NCBI GenBank assembly: GCA_017415775.1
Contig: JAFQFC010000038.1
Location: 1 to 41,684 of the forward strand
From: Oscillospiraceae bacterium
GTDB taxonomy: Bacteria; Bacillota; Clostridia; Oscillospirales; Oscillospiraceae
Reading direction: 5' to 3'
DNA length: 41,684 nt
The translations under genes and the position numbers were made by a program. Positions 8,600 to 14,921 of the stretch are shown in pieces; within the stretch, counting starts at the first letter, position 1; every line of letters begins with the position of its first letter. The notes below the pieces were generated by a model. It was not told the origin of the DNA and did not search any database. It saw nothing but the letters and a program-made list of their open reading frames with translations.

Positions 8600-8619
8600 C
8601 CTTGCCGTTAAGGCAGCCG

Positions 8620-8720
8620 CACTTTCCGTGAGGGAGTAGCGAGCGTCCCTTCGGGACGTGGCAAGTCAACATACTGGCTGCAAAGCCTGGCTTGCCTTCA
8701 ATCGCGAGACTCACATGTAT
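8620..8720 (+). promoter_or_regulatory. yybP-ykoY family (Mn2+) riboswitch aptamer
   Basis: The aptamer core shows both conserved loops of this family: GAGGGAGTAGC (8630-8640) and GTCAACATACTGGC (8665-8678). The closing helix P1 is GTGAG (8628-8632) with CTCAC (8710-8714). P2 is a cgtccc/gggacg hairpin at 8644-8658. P3 is GGCAAG (8660-8665) with CTTGCC (8691-8696). The CGCGAGACTCAC 3' side is also typical. It sits directly upstream of mntP, the classical target of this riboswitch. Known biology: Mn2+ binding turns on Mn2+ exporters. Confidence 0.9.
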
Positions 8721-8733
8721 CCCCATTTTCCGG

Positions 8734-8809
8734 GCTGTACATGGAGTCTTGCTGCGTGAAAGAGAGAGACCTGTGTACAGCTTCAAGGCTGTGCGCAGGT
8801 CTTTTTTTC
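8734..8809 (+). terminator. Riboswitch expression platform: antiterminator and terminator
   Basis: The terminator is a long stem (8767-8781 with 8788-8802) followed by seven T. Its 5' arm contains TGTACAGC (8774-8781), which is the exact reverse complement of GCTGTACA (8734-8741) just after the aptamer. Pairing of those two would break the terminator. Inference: Mn2+ favours the antiterminated, mntP-on state. Confidence 0.85.
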
Positions 8810-8836
8810 GTGCGGCAGACAGAGAGGAGTATCGCT

Positions 8837-9418
8837 ATGTGGAATTTTGTCTTTTTCTTCAACAGCTTTCTGCTGGGCGTGGGCCTTGCCATGGACGCCT
8901 TTTCTGTGTCTCTGGCCAACGGCCTCCATGAGCCGAAGATGGTGCGGCGCAAGATGTGCGCTGTGGCCGGTGTGTTTGCCGTCTTTCAGGCCTTGATGCC
9001 GCTTCTGGGCTGGGTGTGCGTCCATACCGTTATGGAGCATTTTAGCGCCTTTGAGAAGTTCATCCCCTGGATCGCACTGGTGCTGCTGTGCTGGATCGGT
9101 GGTAAGATGCTGCTGGAAGGTCTGCGTGGCGAGGAATCTCCGGAGGAGGGCGGCGGCGTAGGCGTGGCAGCGCTGCTGGTGCAGGGCGTGGCCACCTCCA
9201 TCGATGCGCTGAGCGTGGGCTTTACCATTGCCGCTTACGAGACGGTGATGGCGCTGGCCTGTGCGGCCATTATTGCCGTCGTCACCTTCGTCATTTGCCT
9301 GGGCGGTCTGGCCATCGGCAAGAAGTTCGGCACCCATCTGGCCGGCAAGGCCGGCATCATGGGCGGCGTGATCCTGATTTTCATCGGCTTGGAGATCTTT
9401 ATCTCCAGCTTCCTGTAA
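8837..9418 (+). CDS. mntP: Manganese efflux pump MntP
   Basis: 193 aa, close to the usual family length, with six membrane segments. It exports Mn2+ across the cytoplasmic membrane. Family signatures are GLAMDAFSVSLANGL near the N-terminus (conserved Asp in helix 1) and its repeat VATSIDALSVGF in the second half; both acidic residues are thought to be essential in E. coli MntP. I chose the ATG at 8837 (AGAGGAG 8 bases upstream). The same frame stays open upstream to an ATG at 8741, but that lies inside the riboswitch platform and would run through the terminator. A GNAT gene starts 10 bases after the stop. The riboswitch makes Mn2+ the likely inducer. Confidence 0.95.
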   Translation: MWNFVFFFNSFLLGVGLAMDAFSVSLANGLHEPKMVRRKMCAVAGVFAVFQALMPLLGWVCVHTVMEHFSAFEKFIPWIALVLLCWIGGKMLLEGLRGEESPEEGGGVGVAALLVQGVATSIDALSVGFTIAAYETVMALACAAIIAVVTFVICLGGLAIGKKFGTHLAGKAGIMGGVILIFIGLEIFISSFL

Positions 9419-9428
9419 GAGGTGTGGG

Positions 9429-9917
9429 ATGGACTGGCGCATTGTACCCGGCTACGATCGGCCGGAAGAAGTGATGGTGTTGTTTGATGCCTATACCCGC
9501 ATGCTGGTGGAGGGGGAGCCGGCTATGGCGGGCTATCTGCAGCAGCAGAATTACCAGACGGAGATCGCCCGTCTGGGAGAAAAGTACGGCCCGCCCGCAG
9601 GCCGGTTCTATCTGGCGGAAGCAGCCGGCCGGGCAGTGGGATGTATTGCCCTGCATGCCTATGACGAGAGCTGCTGCGAGCTGAAGCGTCTGTATGTGAT
9701 GCCGGCCTTCCGTGGTCATGGCATCGCCCGGGCCCTGACCCGTCGGGTGATCGCCGATGCCCGGGCCATCGGCTACAAGGCAATCCTGCTGGATACGCTG
9801 CCTTTTTTGAAGGAAGCCATCGCCCTTTATGAAAGCGAGGGTTTTCGCCGGGTGGCCCGGTATAACGACAGCCCGCTGCCGGAGGACCGCACCTATTTTT
9901 ACTGTCTGGATCTGTAA
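9429..9917 (+). CDS. GNAT family N-acetyltransferase
   Basis: 162 aa, single GNAT domain that would transfer acetyl from acetyl-CoA to an unknown amine. The acetyl-CoA pyrophosphate loop is RGHGIARALTRRV (about residues 97-109), preceded by the core strand CELKRLYVMPAFRG. The C-terminal ALYESEGFRRV block is also typical. It follows mntP by 10 bases (AGAGGTG ribosome binding site overlapping the mntP stop), so it is under the same Mn2+ riboswitch. Whether it has any role linked to manganese is unknown. Confidence 0.9.
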   Translation: MDWRIVPGYDRPEEVMVLFDAYTRMLVEGEPAMAGYLQQQNYQTEIARLGEKYGPPAGRFYLAEAAGRAVGCIALHAYDESCCELKRLYVMPAFRGHGIARALTRRVIADARAIGYKAILLDTLPFLKEAIALYESEGFRRVARYNDSPLPEDRTYFYCLDL

Positions 9918-9918
9918 G

Positions 9919-9957
9919 AGAAAACGCACGCAGGGAGAAGCCTTGCGTGCGTTTTCT
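9919..9957. terminator. Bidirectional terminator between GNAT gene and leftward regulator pair
   Basis: Perfect 14-bp stem (9919-9932 with 9944-9957) with further pairs towards the loop. The arms carry AAAA and TTTT, so it can act on both strands for the convergent units. Confidence 0.85.
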
Positions 9958-9974
9958 GCTTTGGGCGGAAAGGG

Positions 9975-10256
9975 CTATACAGTGTACAGCAGAATGTGCT
10001 GCAGCTTCCGGGCGGAGCGCTGCAGGGAGCGTGTGACGGTGGATGGATGTACCCCCAGTTTTTGGGCGATCTGCGTCACAGACAGTCCGTCGTAAAAGTG
10101 AAGATGTACGATCTGCCGCTGGCGGGCTGTCAGTTCCTCCTCGATGGCCCGGGGCAGATGGGCCACCAGCCGTGCCAGCTTTTCGGAGGGTTCGTCTCCC
10201 TCTGCCGAGCGCCAGTGCCGCAGCTCCATCAATTCATCGGTGTATGTCAGGCGCAT
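9975..10256 (-). CDS. Sigma-70 region 4-like helix-turn-helix protein, 93 aa
   Basis: Small basic DNA-binding protein. Residues about 40-85 match a sigma factor region 4/LuxR-type HTH: LTARQRQIVHLHFYDGLSV followed by the recognition part TQIAQKLGVHPSTVTRSLQRS. There is no region 2, so it is not a full sigma factor. The N-terminal 35 residues are charged. Its start overlaps the end of the upstream gene (10234-10470) by 23 bases, implying translational coupling. Such short region-4 proteins occur as ECF remnants and as phage or mobile-element regulators. I cannot tell the target. An AAGGAGG ribosome binding site lies just before the ATG (reverse strand). Confidence 0.8.
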   Translation of the reverse strand: MRLTYTDELMELRHWRSAEGDEPSEKLARLVAHLPRAIEEELTARQRQIVHLHFYDGLSVTQIAQKLGVHPSTVTRSLQRSARKLQHILLYTV

Positions 10257-10470
10257 GACGTACCTCCTTTCCGTCGTAGTAGTGCTCCGTCAGTCGGGCC
10301 ATGGACCGGCTCTGCCGCAGCAGAGGCTGCAGCTCGGCCATGCGCCGCTTCAGCTGCCGCTGTCGCTCCGCCTCCGGTTCCCGAACCAGTGCCCGCTCCA
10401 ATTCCCGGATGCGTCGGTCAAAGCGTTGGGCGTCGGCGCTGTACTGGTGGGATATTTCCCGTAATGTCAT
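10234..10470 (-). CDS. Small coiled-coil protein, 78 aa, unknown function
   Basis: I recognise no family. The protein starts MTLREISHQYSADAQ and is almost all charged helix. A heptad-like stretch (about residues 15-55, rich in Arg and Glu: RRIRELERALVREPEAE then RQRQLKRRMAELQPLL) suggests a coiled coil. I chose the ATG at 10470 because GGAAAGGAG lies 8-16 bases upstream; a longer frame to 10530 lacks a ribosome binding site. The next gene overlaps its 3' end by 23 bases. The coiled coil may pair with the HTH protein, as an anti-sigma or partner subunit, but that is inference from adjacency only. Confidence 0.65.
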   Translation of the reverse strand: MTLREISHQYSADAQRFDRRIRELERALVREPEAERQRQLKRRMAELQPLLRQSRSMARLTEHYYDGKEVRHAPDIHR

Positions 10471-10523
10471 GTTGTATCGCTCCTTTCCTCGGTAAAAAAG
10501 TGGCATTTGCCGAAAAATAATGG

Positions 10524-10552
10524 TTGACAAAACACCTCCTTTCTGTTATGAT
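10524..10552 (+). promoter_or_regulatory. Promoter of the tRNA-Thr/tRNA-Tyr unit
   Basis: -35 TTGACA (10524-10529), 17-base spacer, -10 TATGAT (10547-10552). Confidence 0.85.
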
Positions 10553-10571
10553 AATCCTCGCTGGTTAACTT

Positions 10572-10647
10572 GCTGGTATAGCTCAGTTGGTAGAGCAGCT
10601 GATTTGTAATCAGCAGGTCGGGGGTTCGAGTCCGTCTACCAGCTCCA
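10572..10647 (+). tRNA. tRNA-Thr (anticodon UGU)
   Basis: 76 nt. Acceptor GCTGGTA (10572-10578) pairs with TACCAGC (10637-10643); U discriminator; encoded CCA. Anticodon stem GCTGA/TCAGC with loop TTTGTAA. The T-stem (GGGGG/CCGTC) contains one G-G mismatch and a G-U pair, slightly imperfect but compatible with a working tRNA. Confidence 0.95.
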
Positions 10648-10658
10648 AAATTGTATAT

Positions 10659-10743
10659 GGGGGATTTCCCGAGTGGCCAAAGGGGACAGACTGTAAATCT
10701 GCTGGCACTGCCTTCGGTGGTTCGAATCCACCATCCCCCACCA
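10659..10743 (+). tRNA. tRNA-Tyr (anticodon GUA)
   Basis: 85 nt class II tRNA with a long variable arm. Acceptor GGGGGAT (10659-10665) pairs with ATCCCCC (10733-10739); A discriminator; encoded CCA (10741-10743). Anticodon loop CTGTAAA. It lies 11 bases after tRNA-Thr and shares its promoter. Confidence 0.96.
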
Positions 10744-10780
10744 AAAATCGCTGATCTTCGCAAGAAGATCGGCGATTTTT
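10743..10780 (+). terminator. Terminator after tRNA-Tyr
   Basis: 17-bp stem (10743-10759 with 10764-10780, one U-G), GCAA loop. The 3' arm ends in five T. Confidence 0.9.
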
Positions 10781-10815
10781 ACTTTACTGTTCAAAATATC
10801 ACCGCCCCGGATGTC

Positions 10816-10844
10816 TTGTTCCTCCTGCGGTTTTGTGCTATATT
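10816..10844 (+). promoter_or_regulatory. Extended -10 promoter for the DUF2809-nitroreductase-oxidoreductase unit
   Basis: -35 TTGTTC (10816-10821), 17-base spacer ending in TGC, -10 TATATT (10839-10844). The TGn before the -10 makes it an extended -10 promoter. Confidence 0.65.
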
Positions 10845-10866
10845 CTAACAAAGGTGGTGAACGGCC

Positions 10867-11262
10867 ATGAAAAAAGCCAGGGCTATCTATACATCTGCGT
10901 TCTGCGCACTTTTTTTGATAGAAGTATGTATTGCACTGTTTGTCCACGACAACTTCCTCCGTCCTTATATGGGCGATGCACTGGTAACGATCCTGCTTTG
11001 CTGCCTGTGCAGAATCGTTGTGCCTGACGGCACACCTGCCCTGCCGCTGTATGTGTTTGTTTTTGCGGCGCTGGTAGAGGCTGCCCAATATGTTGATGTT
11101 GTAAAGCTGCTGGGTCTGGAAGGCAACGCTGTGATTTCCACCATCGTGGGCAGAACCTTTTCGTGGGCCGATCTGATCTGTTACGCCGCCGGATGTCTCG
11201 CTTTTTGGTCTGCGGAAACGGCTGTCTGTGCTGTTTTGCGAAAGAAAACCATGCAATCCTGA
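10867..11262 (+). CDS. DUF2809 family membrane protein
   Basis: 131 aa with four likely membrane segments. The pattern FVHDNFLRPYMGDALVTILL in the first third is the hallmark of the DUF2809 family, whose function is unknown. Ribosome binding site AGGTGGTGA precedes the ATG. It is the first gene of a three-gene unit: the nitroreductase starts 24 bases later and the Gfo/Idh/MocA oxidoreductase follows. Confidence 0.88.
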   Translation: MKKARAIYTSAFCALFLIEVCIALFVHDNFLRPYMGDALVTILLCCLCRIVVPDGTPALPLYVFVFAALVEAAQYVDVVKLLGLEGNAVISTIVGRTFSWADLICYAAGCLAFWSAETAVCAVLRKKTMQS

Positions 11263-11286
11263 TAATCCCCCAAAGGAGGACCACTG

Positions 11287-11817
11287 ATGAACTTTATGGA
11301 AATTGCCCAAGCCCGCCAGTCCTGCCGCAGCTACGATGCGGCTCGCCCGGTGGAGCAGGAGAAGCTCGACGCCATGCTGGCCGCTGCCCGGCTGGCACCC
11401 TCTGCCTGTAACGGCCAGCCCTATCACTTCACCGTCTGCCGCGGCGAGGTGGCCAAAGAGGTGGAAAAAGCGGCCCGCGGCGTGGCGGGCCTGAACAAGT
11501 TTGCCACCGAAGCTCCGGTGGTCATCGTGGTGTCGGAGAAGCCCTATGTGAAAACTGCCGCCGTGGGCGCTAAGCTGAAGAACAACGACTACCGTTCCAT
11601 CGATATCGGCATCGCTGTGGCCTATCTCACGGCGGAAGCTGCCGCACAGGGGCTGGGTACCTGCATCCTTGGCTGGCTGGATGATGCCAGGATCCGCCAG
11701 ATCTGCGGTCTGGACCAGCCGGTGCGCCTGTTGGTGACGGTAGGATATCCTGCCGAAGGCGACCCGCTGCGTAAAAAAGTACGCAAGGATCTGTCGGAAC
11801 TGGCGAAAGAGATGTAA
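11287..11817 (+). CDS. Nitroreductase family protein (FMN-dependent)
   Basis: 176 aa. Nitroreductase-fold oxidoreductases bind FMN and use NAD(P)H to reduce nitro, quinone or similar groups. The N-terminal FMN phosphate site reads ARQSCRSYDAARPV, followed by LAAARLAPSACNGQPYHFTV, where the Asn-Gln-Pro segment lines the flavin. The later stretch DIGIAVAYLTAEAAAQGLGT is typical of the helix contributing to the dimer, and LLVTVGYPAEG ends the domain. An AAAGGAGGA ribosome binding site precedes the ATG. Short members like this often have unknown substrates. Confidence 0.92.
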   Translation: MNFMEIAQARQSCRSYDAARPVEQEKLDAMLAAARLAPSACNGQPYHFTVCRGEVAKEVEKAARGVAGLNKFATEAPVVIVVSEKPYVKTAAVGAKLKNNDYRSIDIGIAVAYLTAEAAAQGLGTCILGWLDDARIRQICGLDQPVRLLVTVGYPAEGDPLRKKVRKDLSELAKEM

Positions 11818-11834
11818 GCGAGGAGGTTTGCACC

Positions 11835-13079
11835 ATGAAATGTGTCCTGATCGGCGCCGGTTCCCGTGGCATGCTGTATGCCCGGTGGGCCCATGAACAC
11901 GGCGTAGAAATTGTGGCGGCAGCGGAACCCCGGGCCGACCGTCTGGCGCAAGCGGGGCGGGAATTGTGCATTCCTGCCGAGCGTCTTTTCCCTGACGCAG
12001 AGGCGCTGTTCGCCTGCGGTAAGCTGGGCGATACAGCCATTATCGCCAGCTTGGACCGGGCGCATTTCGGCCATGCCATGCTGGCAATGGAGCGGGGCTA
12101 TGATCTTCTGCTGGAAAAACCGATTTCTCCCTCCGGTTGGGAGTGCGTGACGTTGGAACGGCGTGCGCTGGAACTGGGAAGAAAAGTGACGGTCTGCCAT
12201 GTGATGCGCTATCATGCACTGGTGGCCGCTATCCGGGAGATTCTGGATTCCGGCGAATTGGGCCGGGTGGTCAATATCAAACATACGGAGAATGTGGGCA
12301 ACTGGCATATGGCCCACTCCTTTGTGCGCGGCAATTGGCACAGCAGTGGGGAAACGGCACCGATTATTCTGGCCAAATCCTGTCACGATATGGACCTGCT
12401 GCTTTGGTTCACCCAAGCCCATTGTACACGCATCGCAGCCTTCGGTTCGCTGGACTATTTTTGCGCCGCCAATGCGCCGGCAGGCAGCGCAGAGCGCTGC
12501 TGCGACTGTGCCGTGGCTGGGCAATGCCGCTTTGAGGCTGCGAAAGTCTATCTGCCCGGCCTGGGTGCATGGCCGACCGATATGGTGTGCCTGGAGCAGA
12601 CAGAGGCAGCGGTAACGGAAGCGCTCCGCACATCGCCCTACGGCCGCTGTGTGTTCCGCTGCGACAATGATGTGTGCGACCACATGAGTGTGGCCATGGA
12701 GTTCGACACGGGCGCCACCGCCACCTTCACCCTCAACGGCCACAGCGACCGGATGTATCGCCAGTTTCACATTATGTGTACAGAGGGGGAGCTGGAGGCA
12801 GACGATCGCACCAACCGCCTGACGATCCGGCGCTTTCCTGCCAACGGCACAGACCCGGAACTGGTAGAGGTGCGGCAAATCGAAACCTCTGGCATTGGCC
12901 ACGGCGGCAGCGACCTTGTGATGATGGAGGACTTCTTCCTCCGTGATGGTGCCGACCGCAGTTCCGTTACGCTTTCGGTGGAAAGCCATTTGATGGCGCT
13001 GGCGGCCGAGGAATCCCGTGTGACGGGCCAAGTGGTGTCGCTGGACGAATTCCGCAAAAAAATGCTGCAGAATGCTTGA
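11835..13079 (+). CDS. Gfo/Idh/MocA family oxidoreductase
   Basis: 414 aa. The N-terminal Rossmann fold begins VLIGAGSRGMLYA (nucleotide-binding GxGxxG-like) and contains the family motif LLLEKPISPS with the conserved Lys95. The C-terminal alpha/beta domain has HDMDLLLW, the usual substrate/dimer region. A cysteine cluster, CCDCAVAGQC near residues 222-231, resembles the CxxCxxxxxC segment of sugar-acting family members. The substrate is probably a sugar, inositol or derivative, but cannot be set. It starts 17 bases after the nitroreductase (AGGAGG ribosome binding site). The strong leftward promoter at 13144-13172 would produce RNA antisense to this gene. Confidence 0.92.
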   Translation: MKCVLIGAGSRGMLYARWAHEHGVEIVAAAEPRADRLAQAGRELCIPAERLFPDAEALFACGKLGDTAIIASLDRAHFGHAMLAMERGYDLLLEKPISPSGWECVTLERRALELGRKVTVCHVMRYHALVAAIREILDSGELGRVVNIKHTENVGNWHMAHSFVRGNWHSSGETAPIILAKSCHDMDLLLWFTQAHCTRIAAFGSLDYFCAANAPAGSAERCCDCAVAGQCRFEAAKVYLPGLGAWPTDMVCLEQTEAAVTEALRTSPYGRCVFRCDNDVCDHMSVAMEFDTGATATFTLNGHSDRMYRQFHIMCTEGELEADDRTNRLTIRRFPANGTDPELVEVRQIETSGIGHGGSDLVMMEDFFLRDGADRSSVTLSVESHLMALAAEESRVTGQVVSLDEFRKKMLQNA

Positions 13080-13143
13080 TGAAAAGCCCCGCTTCGGCGA
13101 GTCTTTGTGTTGCCCTGTTACCAAGAAACTTGTGACACGCTCT

Positions 13144-13172
13144 ACTGTATCACAAGAATGTTGGCGTGTCAA
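13144..13172 (-). promoter_or_regulatory. Strong leftward promoter, antisense to the oxidoreductase gene
   Basis: Reverse strand: -35 TTGACA (13172-13167), 17-base spacer ending in TGA, -10 TACAGT (13149-13144), an extended -10 promoter. The transcript would start near 13137 and run leftwards against the gene at 11835-13079. I see no credible small leftward gene at its start. An 8-base inverted repeat TGACACGC (13133-13140)/GCGTGTCA (13164-13171) brackets the degenerate operator. Confidence 0.65.
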
Positions 13173-13204
13173 GGCTAAAATCACAAGTTTCTTGTTAAAA
13201 TGAA

Positions 13205-13233
13205 TTGACAAAACCAAGATTATGCGTTACTAT
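13205..13233 (+). promoter_or_regulatory. Promoter of the S24 repressor gene
   Basis: -35 TTGACA (13205-13210), 17-base spacer, -10 TACTAT (13228-13233). One operator lies in the spacer and one at about +7 to +17, so autorepression is expected. Confidence 0.75.
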
Positions 13234-13275
13234 GATGTCGAATTAACAAGAAACTTGCCGAAGGAGGGCTGGATC

Positions 13276-14022
13276 ATGAGCTTTGGCGAACGTTTGCGCC
13301 TTCGTCGTGAAGAACTGGGGATGAGCCGGATCGAACTGGCAGAAAAGCTGGGCGTGTCCCGGTCGGCTGTCGGTAACTATGAGATCGGCGTTAGTTTTCC
13401 GAAGGAAGAAGTGCTGCTGCGGCTGTTTGATGCGCTGGGCGTGGATGCCAATTACCTTTACCGTGACAGTTTCCGTACCCGTGATGCGGAGATATCGAAG
13501 GAAGAGCGGGGCGTGCTGGAGCGCTATCGCCGCCTGAGTCTGACCGGTCGACGCACCGTCTGTGCGCTGCTGGATGCCTTGGGCGAGTGGCAGGAGGAAC
13601 TGGAAGCTGACCGGGGTGCTGCAGAACCTCGTGTGATCCCGCTGTACCGCAGTCCGGCGGCGGCCGGCTATGCTGCCCCGGTGTTTGGTGAGGACTTTGA
13701 GCCGCTGACCGTCACCGGCGATGTGCCGCCCGGCGCAGAGCTGGCGGTACGCATTCAGGGAGACTCCATGGAGCCGGTGATCGCCGACGGCTCGGTGGTC
13801 TACGTCAACCACGACCCGCTGCAAAACGGCGACGTGGGCATCTTCTGTGTGGACGGCGATATGCTGTGCAAGCAGTACTATAAAGATCCTTTGGGCGTGG
13901 TGTATCTCTTCTCGCTTAACCGCCGCCGTGCCGACGCCGATGTGGTGCTGTTTGGCGACAGTGGCCGCAGCCTGACCTGCTTCGGCCGGGTCATGATGCA
14001 CGCCCAGCCCTTGCCCCAATAA
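13276..14022 (+). CDS. XRE-S24 self-cleaving transcriptional repressor (LexA/HdiR-like)
   Basis: 248 aa. Residues 5-60 are an XRE helix-turn-helix (MSRIELAEKLGVSRSAVGNYE). A linker leads to an S24 peptidase domain. Catalytic Ser164 is in GDSMEP and Lys199 in CKQYY, 35 residues apart as in LexA. An Ala-Gly bond (Ala130-Gly131 in SPAAAGYAAP) is at the right distance for RecA-stimulated autocleavage. Known relatives (LexA, phage CI, Lactococcus HdiR) release their targets after DNA damage. I chose the ATG at 13276 because AAGGAGGG lies 7 bases upstream; the frame also opens at 13222, but that lies within the promoter. The operator array upstream indicates autoregulation. The sites do not resemble the Firmicute LexA box (GAAC-N4-GTTC). 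Confidence 0.93.
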   Translation: MSFGERLRLRREELGMSRIELAEKLGVSRSAVGNYEIGVSFPKEEVLLRLFDALGVDANYLYRDSFRTRDAEISKEERGVLERYRRLSLTGRRTVCALLDALGEWQEELEADRGAAEPRVIPLYRSPAAAGYAAPVFGEDFEPLTVTGDVPPGAELAVRIQGDSMEPVIADGSVVYVNHDPLQNGDVGIFCVDGDMLCKQYYKDPLGVVYLFSLNRRRADADVVLFGDSGRSLTCFGRVMMHAQPLPQ

Positions 14023-14030
14023 ACGAGAAA

Positions 14031-14064
14031 CACCGCCCGGACATGCGTTCGGGCGGTGCTTTTT
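14031..14064. terminator. Terminator between convergent repressor and SDR genes
   Basis: 12-bp stem (14031-14042 with 14047-14058, one G-U), loop ATGC, CTTTTTG on the plus side and TTTCTCG on the minus side. Serves both convergent genes. Confidence 0.85.
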
Positions 14065-14076
14065 GATTGTGTCAGA

Positions 14077-14811
14077 TCACAGCAGATAGCCGCCGTCGGA
14101 AAGCAGCACCTGTCCGGTGATGAAGGATGCTTTTTCATCTGCCAGGAAGCAGACGGCGTGGGCGATATCTTCCGGCGTACCCAGACGGCCCACAGGTGTT
14201 TCCTGCTCCAGCATGGGCAGCGCTTCGGGGGGCAGCGCATCCAGCATGTCGGTTTTCACCACGCCGGGAGCGACGCAGTTGACCCGGATACCGGTGGGTC
14301 CCAACTCGGCGGCCAAAGACTTGGTCAGGCCGATAAGGGCGTGCTTGGTGGCGGAATAGACGGCTTCGCAGCTGGCGCCCCGAACACCCCAAATGGAGGA
14401 GATGTTGACGATGCAGCCCTCGTGCTCATGGAGCATGTGGGGCAGCACGGCCTGCGTGGTGTGGAATGCACCGTCCACATTCACGCCGAAGTAACGGCGC
14501 CACATTTCCGGCGTTACATCCTGAATCAGGCACTGGCCGGCAATGCCGGCGTTGTTCACCAGCAGCGAAACGGGGCCAAAATTCTCCTCGATGCGCCGTA
14601 CCATGGCGTTCACGGCCTCCCGGTCGGCCACATCGGCCTGACAGACCATCACACGGCAGCCCTCGGCGGTGAGTCGGGCGGCCAGATCCTCGGCGCAGTC
14701 CTGCCGCTCGATATAGTTGATGCACACGGCCCAACCGCTGCGGGCCAGCTGGGCGGCGATGGCCCGGCCGATGCCGCGGGAAGAGCCGGTGACCAGAGCA
14801 ATTTTCTCCAT
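14077..14811 (-). CDS. SDR family oxidoreductase (FabG-like)
   Basis: 244 aa classical short-chain dehydrogenase/reductase. The cofactor motif TGSSRGIG is at residues 8-15, NNAG at 86-89, and the catalytic set is Asn111, Ser139, Tyr152 and Lys156 (YSATK). The closing block IRVNCVAPGVVKTDML is typical. Length and pattern match 3-oxoacyl-ACP reductase (FabG), but many SDRs of unknown substrate look the same, and no fatty acid genes are nearby. Start: ATG with AAGGAGGC 5 bases upstream. Promoter at 14852-14857. It is a single gene running towards the S24 repressor. Confidence 0.9.
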   Translation of the reverse strand: MEKIALVTGSSRGIGRAIAAQLARSGWAVCINYIERQDCAEDLAARLTAEGCRVMVCQADVADREAVNAMVRRIEENFGPVSLLVNNAGIAGQCLIQDVTPEMWRRYFGVNVDGAFHTTQAVLPHMLHEHEGCIVNISSIWGVRGASCEAVYSATKHALIGLTKSLAAELGPTGIRVNCVAPGVVKTDMLDALPPEALPMLEQETPVGRLGTPEDIAHAVCFLADEKASFITGQVLLSDGGYLL

Positions 14812-14851
14812 AATAAAGCCTCCTTGCAGGGATGTAAGAAGAGTATAACAA

Positions 14852-14860
14852 AATTTTTTA
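14852..14860 (-). promoter_or_regulatory. Extended -10 element of the SDR gene
   Basis: Reverse strand TGTTATACT: TGn followed by TATACT (14857-14852). There is no good -35, which extended -10 promoters can do without. Confidence 0.5.
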
Positions 14861-14878
14861 AATTTAGCAAGAAAAGTG

Positions 14879-14907
14879 TTGACAAAGGGAAGCTTTTCGT
14901 GTATAGT
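14879..14907 (+). promoter_or_regulatory. Promoter of tRNA-Val
   Basis: -35 TTGACA (14879-14884), 17-base spacer, -10 TATAGT (14902-14907), 14 bases before the mature tRNA. Confidence 0.88.
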
Positions 14908-14921
14908 AGCTAATGTTCTCC

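Larger units (their letters stand above)
13122..13257. promoter_or_regulatory. Five-site operator array between divergent promoters
   Basis: Perfect copies of the palindrome CAAG-N3-CTTG lie at 13122-13132, 13184-13194 and 13247-13257 (CAAGAAACTTG or its complement). Degenerate copies lie at 13153-13163 (CAAGAATGTTG) and 13215-13225 (CAAGATTATGC). Centres are at 13127, 13158, 13189, 13220 and 13252, i.e. every 31-32 bases, about three helical turns. The middle site sits midway between the two -35 elements. The degenerate sites fall inside the spacers of the two promoters, and the outer strong sites just past each start point. Likely bound by the repressor encoded at 13276. Confidence 0.85.

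Noticed and set aside
8741-8836. Longer mntP with start at ATG 8741
   Set aside because: The extension is the riboswitch antiterminator/terminator; MntP begins with a membrane segment, and AGAGGAG fits ATG 8837.
13081-13106. Terminator after the Gfo/Idh/MocA gene
   Set aside because: Only a three-base stem with a TTCG loop plus weak outer pairs can be drawn, and the T-run is short; not convincing.
11622-13217. Leftward open frame of 531 codons that would follow the leftward promoter at 13144-13172
   Set aside because: It begins upstream of that promoter, has no ribosome binding site or family pattern, and lies opposite a clear Gfo/Idh/MocA gene. Antisense RNA is a better reading.
13222-13275. 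Longer S24 repressor with start at ATG 13222
   Set aside because: The codon lies between the -35 and -10 boxes; AAGGAGGG before 13276 fits far better.
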